This document shows, piece after piece, positions 57,306 through 64,000 of a DNA stretch of 64,000 nucleotides. The notes under the pieces are model-generated. The model saw nothing but the letters and a program-made list of their open reading frames with translations, did not search any database and was not told the origin of the DNA. Made by a program: the position numbers and the translations under genes. The DNA lies in the NCBI RefSeq assembly GCF_030253575.1, contig NC_080560.1, positions 10,722,501-10,786,500 on the forward strand. The letters are read 5' to 3'. The stretch is from Rhododendron vialii. Taxonomy: Eukaryota; Streptophyta; Magnoliopsida; Ericales; Ericaceae. The first letter of the stretch is position 1. Each line of letters starts with the position of its first letter.

Positions 57306-57941
57306 ATGAACTTATTCTTGGTCTTTGAAAAAGCCGACTTCCAAGAAGAAAGAATGGCTTTAAAAAGGATAAAAGTCTACATCCAAGAATTAGAAGAAAA
57401 AATGGATTTGAAAGAATGCTTAGGCGTAAAAGAAGGATTTGAAACAGACGATTCCGACTTAGAGGAAGGGATGCCGGGAGCGTGCTGCACAGCTACGTGC
57501 TGTGCAGCGTGCTGCGCGCGCCTTGCCGGCATCGGCCCGATGATCGGAGACGTCCACTGCGTAGAGCTCGTCGAGTACTATAAGTGTACCAAAAATCAAC
57601 TCGATCAAATATCGTTAAATACCTCATCGGAACACATATAATTCGGAAAGAATGGATTCAGTGGTTTTGATCCAGTGTTTCATATCCATTAGGATTCATT
57701 TTTTTCCAAGTTATATGTATTCCGATGAAGTATTTAACGATATTTGATCGGGGTGATTTTTGGTATACTTGTAATACTCGACGAGCTCTACGCAGTGGAC
57801 GTCTCCGATCGTCGGGCCGATGTCGGCAAGGCGGCACCAGCTGCCGCACAGCATGTAGCTGTGCAGCACGCTCCCAGCATCCTAGAAGAAGAAGAAGACT
57901 TTGAAGAAAAAGGAATCGACTACAAAATTTTAATTTCGTAG
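57306..57941 (+). pseudogene. Unknown acidic, charged reading frame split by a foldback element
   Basis: A Lys/Glu-rich frame starts near 57306 (later MALKRIKVYIQELEEK, suggestive of a coiled coil). It reaches an acidic DDSDLEE run at 57469 and is broken there by the 57469-57882 element. Acidic codons resume after it (EEEEDFEEKG) and end at TAG 57939-57941. I do not recognise the family; it could be a fragment of a transposon protein. Confidence 0.35.
57469..57882. mobile_element. 414-bp foldback MULE-type MITE, GC-rich arms
   Basis: Arms of about 200 bp are over 85 percent alike by eye (GGGAGCGTGCTGCACAGCTA, CGTAGAGCTCGTCGAGTA, TACCAAAAATCA, CAAATATCGTTAAATAC). A 9-bp target duplication with one mismatch, TAGAGGAAG / TAGAAGAAG, lies at 57460-57468 and 57883-57891. 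Confidence 0.8.
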
Positions 57942-58023
57942 TCGATTGAGATTTTAATGGAATGAAAAAAAATAGAAAAAAGAAAAAAACTCAATAAAAA
58001 AAGAAGACAAGTAAAAAAACTTA

Positions 58024-58295
58024 CTCCCTCCGTCCCTTTTTTTGTGTCCAGTATTTCATTTTGGGCTGTCCCTTAATAAGTGTCCATTTTGTAAAGTTAG
58101 GGGGGTAAAAGTTGGTGTATTGTCTATTTTGTCCCTAAAAGTAGATTTTATTTTGAAAAGTTAGTGAGTAAAAGTGTAATGATGATGGCTAAGTAGGAAA
58201 AGTGGAGGAAAAAATTGATGTGAAAGGTGTAATGATGATGTCTTTTTAATAAGTTGGAGTTACGAAGCAGGACACTTAAAAAGGGACGGAGGGAG
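58024..58295. mobile_element. Stowaway MITE, 272 bp
   Basis: Ends CTCCCTCCGTCCC and GGGACGGAGGGAG are perfect inverted repeats with TA on both sides (58022-58023, 58296-58297). Same family as 30961-31242. Confidence 0.9.
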
Positions 58296-58425
58296 TATTA
58301 GGAATCGTGATCCATTACATAATTACAACTAGAACCGATTCAGATGGAGCATACTGGAGTAATAAATTTGTATCTTTTGAAAAATAATGATGGGAAATCG
58401 CAGGGGGTTAGCTTTAGTAGTAGTC

Positions 58426-58599
58426 AAGGACGGAACCAGAATTTTATTCTAGCAGTGGCGAAATGTATAATAAAAAAATTTAGTGGTGGCGAAACTATAT
58501 AAGTTGGGCATTAATTTTTTTTTTACATGTAATAATTGCATTTTCTAAAATTCTTGTCGTGGCGGTCGCCGTTGCTAGACCCCCCCGATCCCATCCTTG
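58426..58599. mobile_element. hAT-type MITE, 174 bp
   Basis: Starts CAAGGACGGAACC and ends GATCCCATCCTTG, with an exact 8-bp duplication, GTAGTAGT, at 58418-58425 and 58600-58607. Sister of 23548-23728. Confidence 0.85.
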
Positions 58600-58824
58600 G
58601 TAGTAGTTAATGTCTGAGATTTAGGAATTTGCTCTCTTTTAAAATTTTAGGTTCGAAACCTTGAGGTCAGTTCATAACAGAGTTTTGTTCTACTTTTATT
58701 TAGGACCTCTGTAAGGAATGGTAAAATTGATCCTGTAAAATTAGTTGTCATACACGTCAAGATGGCCCAAACATTTGAATTATCAAAAAATAGTCTAGGA
58801 GGGAGAGAATACGTAATCCTATTA

Positions 58825-59775
58825 GAATGGGAATCGGTTATTCCCATTTATTAGTCCCGCATATCAAGGGGTGCAAAAGAGTCGAGCTAAACTTTGTAAT
58901 GTTCGAGCTCGGCTTGTTTACTGAACGAGTCTAAAACTCGAGCTCAAACTCGACTCGTTTGTAAACAAGCTGAGCTTTTTAAGTGTTGAGCTCGGCTTAT
59001 TTAGTATATGAGCCTTAAACTCAAGCTTGAGCTCGGCTCGATTACTAAACGAGCCGAGCCAAGCCTTAGGGAGCCGAGCCACAAGCTGCTTGCGAGCAGC
59101 TCGATTTGTTTGCAGCCTCTACGCATGTGTTATGTGTACGATATGTCACTTTTTTTTTTTTTAGAAAACTGAGGATAATGGTCACTTGCTCCACATTAAT
59201 TTTGCTATCAAAGTTTTAATTGTTTCTGTTGTATTTGTGTATTTGCGGCGCAGTGCTCTACTCCTTAGTCCTTTGTTGGCTTTTGCTTGTCGCCAGCGCT
59301 TTTTCTTGTATTATCTATCTTTATATCAATGAAGTTCTTTTTTATGTAAAAAAAAAGAATAGGATTCGTGAGAGGTCCAATTAGAGTCCAGAATTCTTTG
59401 GAAATTGATTTTTTTCAAAATTAAAGGGAATGGGAATCAGATATTCCCTTTTAGCCCCGCATATCAAGGGTGCAAATGAGCCGAGTTGAGCTTTGCAATA
59501 TTCGAACTCGGCTTGTTTACTAAACGAGCTTAAAATTCGAGTTCGAGCTCGATTCATATGTAAAAGCGCGAGCTCAACACTCAAAAGTTGAGCTCGTTTT
59601 GACTTGTAAAGGCTCGGCTCGATTACCAAACGAGTCGAGCCCAGCCCTGTGAGATGAGGATATGTCACTAGCTCCACCTTATTTTGCTATCAATGTATTC
59701 GCACGGCCCGACTCCAGGAATTGGGACTCGAGAGAGGTGGTCCAATTAGAGTACAGAATTCTTTGGAAATTGATA
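58825..59775. repeat. Tandem duplication containing AGCTCG-rich elements
   Basis: Unit 1 (about 58825-59410) and unit 2 (about 59420-59775) share GAATGGGAATC, CCCGCATATCAAGGG, an AGCTCG/GAGCCG-rich core and GGTCCAATTAGAGT plus AGAATTCTTTGGAAATTGAT at their ends. The core, GTGCAAA...TTTGCAGCC, resembles the GAGCCGAGC elements common in plants (another copy at about 62935-63150). No gene. Confidence 0.65.
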
Positions 59776-60169
59776 TTTGAAAGTTACAGTATAAGATAAC
59801 AATATTCTAGTTTTTGTCGCACGCTCTTAAGAAAAATTAAAAAAAGGAATTTCGAGATATTATTGATACCATATGTTAATGAACGTAGTAACTTCATAAT
59901 AAAATATCATGTACTACCTTATGAAATTTGGTGTGTTGAAAGTAAGTTTAGTTCATTTCAAGGTTTTGAATACCGCATCGGTTTGAGTACTGGTTTTTTT
60001 AATGGTACGGTATAGTATTGACCTGTACTAATCGGTATTATCCGGTACTTGAAGGGAAAAAAATATAAAAATAGTCTGGTACCAACCAATATCTACAGTA
60101 CCATCCGGTATTTGAGACAACACGAAATTAGAGGCGTAAGGTACTGTCGGATACGGCATGTGATTCATA
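59776..60169. other. Intergenic; GGTACCGGTA-type MULE remnant at about 59960-60150
   Basis: TTTTGAATACCGCATCGGTT and CGGTATTATCCGGTAC resemble the left part of the element at 4532-5262. Confidence 0.4.
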
Positions 60170-61384
60170 GGGGGTGTTTGGATGGGCCATTTTTACATTT
60201 TTCAATTCTAATTTTTGGGTTTTGGGTGTTTGGCAGGAAGAGGGAAAATGGGTTTTGAGGAAAATGGGTTTTGGGTTTTCAGGTTTCTAAAATAAAACGG
60301 AGAATGAGGTGAGAGGAGCTTTTTCAATTGTCATTTTCCCATTTTGGAATCCTGGCTTGCCAAAAAGTCTACCCTCCCCTCCCCTTTTGGAATAATCTCC
60401 AATTTGCCCTCGTTTAGGTCTGGAAGCACTTGCATGGTTTGGGGAAACTGAGCTCTCACAGAAAACTTGAAACTAACAATGCATATTTTATAGTTGGAAC
60501 TGACAAATTTTTTTTTTTCCGGAGTAACTATTTTCCTTCTAATGATAACAAAAGTAGGTGCTCCAAAACCATATGTGTTTTAGTGTTTCCACCATTCAAC
60601 TTGTGTTTACATTATGCCTGTATAGGTTTGAAATCTAGTGGATCTATCTTTTTAGGTATAAGCCCTTTCAAAAACATGGAAACGTGTTTGTTGACGATGA
60701 TCAAGACATAGAAAATGTAAGGGCTTCAATTCAAAATTGGACTGTCGCTAATCGTATCCGTTAGATGAGTTCTTCGCTATTATAGTATGTTTGTTCAATT
60801 GGAGTAATTTTTTTAATCCGATTTTCTGTAATATTTGTTGTTGTAATGTATTTTCTAGTATGCCTGTATAATTTCTGTAATTTGGTTTAATCCGGATTTA
60901 AGTAATATTTTGTGTTGTAATTTTTTAATGTTTAGATTATAAATTTCATCGCTTCTTGTATTGTTTGGTTTTCTCATTACTTTGGTTTAAACTTCATTAT
61001 TAATTTAATTTATCATTCAAAAACATTTTTATGGAAAAGTAACAACAAACAATAATTGAAATAATAAAAATATAAGTAAAATAAAGGGGGGACACTTTTC
61101 AATTCATGTACATAACCAATTTCGGAAGTACATTTTAAAAAAATTGATTAAAACATTATTTATATACATTATACACTATTATTAATAACCGGGGGCAATA
61201 TAGTAAAAAATCAATCCATAATTCATTTTTATTCCATATCTTCCAAATAGTACTCCTATTGCAAAATACATTCTGCACATATCATCCAAACACTCTATCA
61301 AATACAAAATACATTTTGATCATAATACTAAAAGTCAAAAAGGCAAAAAATGAAAAATCAAAAAGTTGGCTTCCAAACACTCCC
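60170..61384. mobile_element. Harbinger-like DNA transposon remnant, 1.2 kb
   Basis: The left end is GGGGGTGTTTGGATGG; the right end, CTTCCAAACACTCCC, is its imperfect inverse. A 3-bp ATA flanks both ends (60167-60169, 61385-61387). The interior is AT-rich. A short stretch near 60690-60760 reads IENVRASIQNWT, reminiscent of the end of a Harbinger transposase, but the enzyme is not preserved. Confidence 0.5.
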
Positions 61385-61540
61385 ATAATAACCTTGGTTC
61401 ATTTTTCAAACTTGGCGTACAACAAAAAACTACTACGAGCCGGCGGCGGCCGGCCCCAAAATACAATCTGGCTTGTGCATCCACGTAATCCTAATATTTG
61501 GATCAACGTCTCTAAAAGCCCAAGTTCCTCGCATTGGCCA

Positions 61541-61858
61541 ATTTTTTTTTTTTTGCATTTGTTAATTTTTCGTCAATTTTTTGAGAATTATTGTCTTGTC
61601 ATGACGAGAGAAATTTAAAAAATAAAAAATTATGATCGAAATCCAATTTTTTTTAATAAAGACAAAAAAACTGGATTATTGGCTTATTTTCGTCTTTATT
61701 CAAAAAAATTAGATTTTGATCGTAATTTTTTACTTTTTAGATTCCTCTCATAATGACAAAGCAATGATCCTCAAAAAAATCGACAAAAAACTAACAAATG
61801 CAAAAAAAATTGAATAAAGACAAAAAAATAAGCCAAACAGCTTATTTAACCGAATGAG
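61541..61858. mobile_element. Foldback MITE, same family as 54528-54897
   Basis: Arms with TGCATTTGTTAATTTTTCGT and its complement, CATGACGAGAGAAAT, TTATGATCGAAATCCAATTT; the centre is near 61690. Confidence 0.6.
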
Positions 61859-61969
61859 TGGAACTCACCCAAAAACAAATCCACGAGCGTCTAGGGGTGC
61901 ATTTGGTCAGTGCATTCACAAACAAGCTGAGTTATTCGGCAGCACATCGTAGGGAAAGAAGAGAGATGC

Positions 61970-62340
61970 TACATACACTACCATTCATCCATTACACCAT
62001 CTACTACATTTTTTATGAGGCTCACTCCGGCCCCGAAAAAAATACAGAAAAATATCCATAAATTTTAGAATAATATTTTATGGGACCCTGAAAAAAATCA
62101 GCTCCAAAGAATATCGGTAAGTATTATTTTTTGATTTGTAGGGACAAAACTGTTTAACTGCATAGTTTCGCTCCTACGAATCAAGAAATAATACTTACTG
62201 ATATTTGTTGGAGCTGATTTTTTACAGAGCCCCATAATATATTATTTTAAAATTTATGAATAATTTTCTGTATTTTTTTGGGATCCAATGTGAGCCCTAC
62301 AAAATATGTAGTGAATGATGTAGTGGTTGGATGTAGTGTA
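61970..62340. mobile_element. Foldback MITE of about 370 bp
   Basis: Left arm TACACTACCATTCATCC, AAAAAAATACAG, AAAAAATCAGCTCC and GGTAAGTATTA have mirrored partners on the right (GGAGCTGATTTTTTACAG, CTGTATTTTTTTG, GGATGTAGTGTA). Target duplication unclear. Confidence 0.6.
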
Positions 62341-62395
62341 CCTAGACTTATTGGGGAAAGAATGATGCTCCCAAGGAATTTTGTACGCAATTTTT

Positions 62396-62773
62396 GGAGG
62401 CGGGGTCTGCTGTGCCCAGGTACAGCAGCCAAGAGCAGCACCCCAAACGGGGCCCGCTTCGATGATCGGAAACATTCAATTCGTAGAGCTCGTCGAGTAG
62501 AACACTTATACCAAAAATCAGCTCGATTCGATATCACTAAGTGCCTCATCTGAACATTATTATCTTGAAAAGAATGAATCTAAAACACTAGATAAAATCC
62601 ACAATTTTTGGTACATCAAGATAATAATATTTGAATGAGGCATTTAATGAGCTGATTTTTGAAACACTTGTTCTACTTGATAAGCTTTATGAAGTGAACG
62701 TTTTTGATCATAAGAGTGGGCCTCATTTGGGGCGCTGCTCTAGGCTGCTGGGCACAGCAGCCCCCCGCCTCCA
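62396..62773. mobile_element. 378-bp foldback MULE-type MITE
   Basis: Arms GGAGGCGGGG...CTGCTGTGCCCAG, GATGATCGGAAAC, CGTAGAGCTCGTCGAGTA and AAAAATCAGCTC have mirrored copies. An 8-bp duplication, CAATTTTT, lies at 62388-62395 and 62774-62781. Related to 57469-57882. Confidence 0.75.
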
Positions 62774-62934
62774 CAATTTTTGTACTAAGCAGGATGATAG
62801 CTGAAGACCGTCTCACTTTCTTTATTACATGAATACTTTATTACATGAATGACGAACACATCAAGGTCAAAAAAAGTGCACCATAAATATTGTTTGTTGA
62901 CTTGGAACTCATGGTAGACAACAAGCAGGGTTGC

Positions 62935-63150
62935 AAATGAACCAAACAGCTCGCGAACTCGGCTTGTTCGAAAAAAGCTCAGCTCGATTAAATAGACTCA
63001 TTTAGTAAATGATTTAGTTCGGCTCGTTAAGGGCTCAACTTGTTAAGGCTTGAGCAGAGCTCAAGGTCAAGTTTTTGGCTCGCTTAGTAAACGGGCCAAG
63101 CTCAAGCTCGACAAAGCTCGATTCTGCTCGTTTGCAAGCCCCTCAGGTTT
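62935..63150. repeat. AGCTCG-rich dispersed repeat
   Basis: Begins AGGGTTGCAAATGAACC and ends CTCGTTTGCAAGCCCCT, with a core of GCTCGATT / CTCAAGCTCG. Same family as the cores in 58825-59775. Confidence 0.6.
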
Positions 63151-63510
63151 TTCCAAGTTCATTTCAAGGACTAAGTCAACCCTAACTTGAATCAACTATG
63201 AAGCAGTTGGTGCTATCTGAGACCCCATACATAACATATTCACGTTACAATTGTTTCTGGAGAAAGAAAGTTTTCCAAATGAGCAATGCTACGATAACCA
63301 CATTTGAATATCGCATTTTGAGTATCATAAGATGCGTCAATACATTAGTAGAACGTGCACTACATGACAATTGACAAATGATGTACATTTCGCCAATACA
63401 TTGGTGATACGTCATATGGTACTCAAAATGTAGTCACCAAAATACGCTCATTATCTTTGCCCAAGTATGTCGTAAGAAAGTGGAAGGGGCTCTCTGTCCT
63501 ACCTATTGAA
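63151..63510. other. Intergenic; short foldback at about 63290-63450
   Basis: CACATTTGAATATCGCATTTTGAGTATC and, further on, GGTACTCAAAATG are loosely mirrored around ATTGACAAATG. No gene. Confidence 0.35.
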
Positions 63511-64000
63511 ACTTACATTGTTCGGTCATACTTTGCTGGTAAAACTGCAAGAGGAGTGATATTTAACAGATGATTTCGAAATCTTGAAATGTTTGGTTAT
63601 TATTTTAGGATTTCTTCTTCTTGATGAAATACTTTGATTTGTTCTTGGAAAACTAATTATATACTTTTATTTTGTTCACAAAGATTCGTGAAAGTGGCTC
63701 TATATCTCTAATTGTCTTTTTAAACTCTCGAAAAATAAAGGCCAATAAGAATAATGGACGTCCGGACTTTGACTGTTTCGTTTTGGATAAATAAAATTCG
63801 ATAAACACCCATCAATGTCTGATTAATATGAATTTAACTATTCATTATTTTTCCATTTGCATCACACGACAAATGAGAATCTTGGATTAGCGGTTAGTGT
63901 TCGGAACCTTCTTTGGTCGGTCCAACTTGTTACTACTCCAGCTTTTTATTTTTTTCTTGTCAGACAAAAGTTTCTTTTATAGGAACGTGATACTCATTTA
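63511..64000. repeat. Diverged segmental duplicate of 56251-57170 (continues past the window)
   Basis: Lacks the foldback element present in the other copy and so shows its empty target site near 63975-63990. Confidence 0.75.

Overview
The window is plant nuclear DNA. Genes are split by GT-AG introns and set in AT-rich, transposon-laden intergenic sequence. Recognisable plant families include tyrosine aminotransferase (TAT), plant PEP carboxylase, a CYP716-type P450, a TTL-type TPR/thioredoxin-like protein, a CYSTM peptide, a FAR1-type MULE transposase, a Ty1/copia element and Stowaway, hAT and MULE-type MITEs. A eudicot is the best guess, perhaps a woody one (weak, from gene content only). 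No prokaryotic operon, CRISPR array, rRNA gene or tRNA gene was seen.

Layout: the backbone is a duplicated pair of TAT genes. Unit 1 has the last exon of TAT-A (631-776) and exon 1 of TAT-A' (5630-5904). Unit 2 has TAT-B (38451-43278, broken) and TAT-C (46660-51856, seven exons, about 420 aa, apparently intact). The 3' flank of A (about 88-2560) matches that of B (about 42598-45570), and the promoter of A' matches that of C. The locus therefore records which insertions came later: a 731-bp MULE in the A' promoter and a 392-bp foldback element behind B are both absent from the sister copy.

TAT-A' stops exactly at its exon 1 donor. There it is joined through a 4-base overlap (GGAG) to a 5'-truncated, intron-containing PEP carboxylase pseudogene (5901-17820). 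PEPC intron 1 carries a full copia element (6300-12098) with apparently identical 397-bp LTRs, a 5-bp target duplication and an open 1355-codon gag-pol frame. Just past the PEPC stop lies an exact 45-bp copy of part of its own exon 7.

From 18.7 to 22.2 kb (minus strand) is a decayed MULE with FAR1-type transposase exons and terminal inverted repeats. Its right end lies 13 bp from the TATA box of a four-exon CYP716-like P450 (22283-24804). Then follow a LINE fragment (minus), a 50-bp tandem duplication, a gag-like frame with one amber stop (28783-29892, minus), nested Stowaway MITEs, an unrecognised three-exon gene whose 3' end runs into a TRIM-like fragment (31935-32960, minus) and a TTL pseudogene (34986-37747, minus).

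Beyond TAT-C lie a Pack-MULE-like element (about 52.78-53.73 kb), a small CYSTM gene (53984-55258, minus) and a repeat-dominated tail (55.3-64 kb). The tail holds several foldback elements with clear target duplications, a 1.2-kb Harbinger-like element, hAT and Stowaway MITEs, AGCTCG-rich repeats and a diverged duplicate pair (56.25-57.17 and 63.51-64.0 kb). The genes likely to be active are TAT-C, the P450, CYSTM, possibly the unknown gene, and the copia element; most of the rest is broken. No pathway links the neighbours. All exon limits come from reading splice signals and conserved protein motifs by eye.
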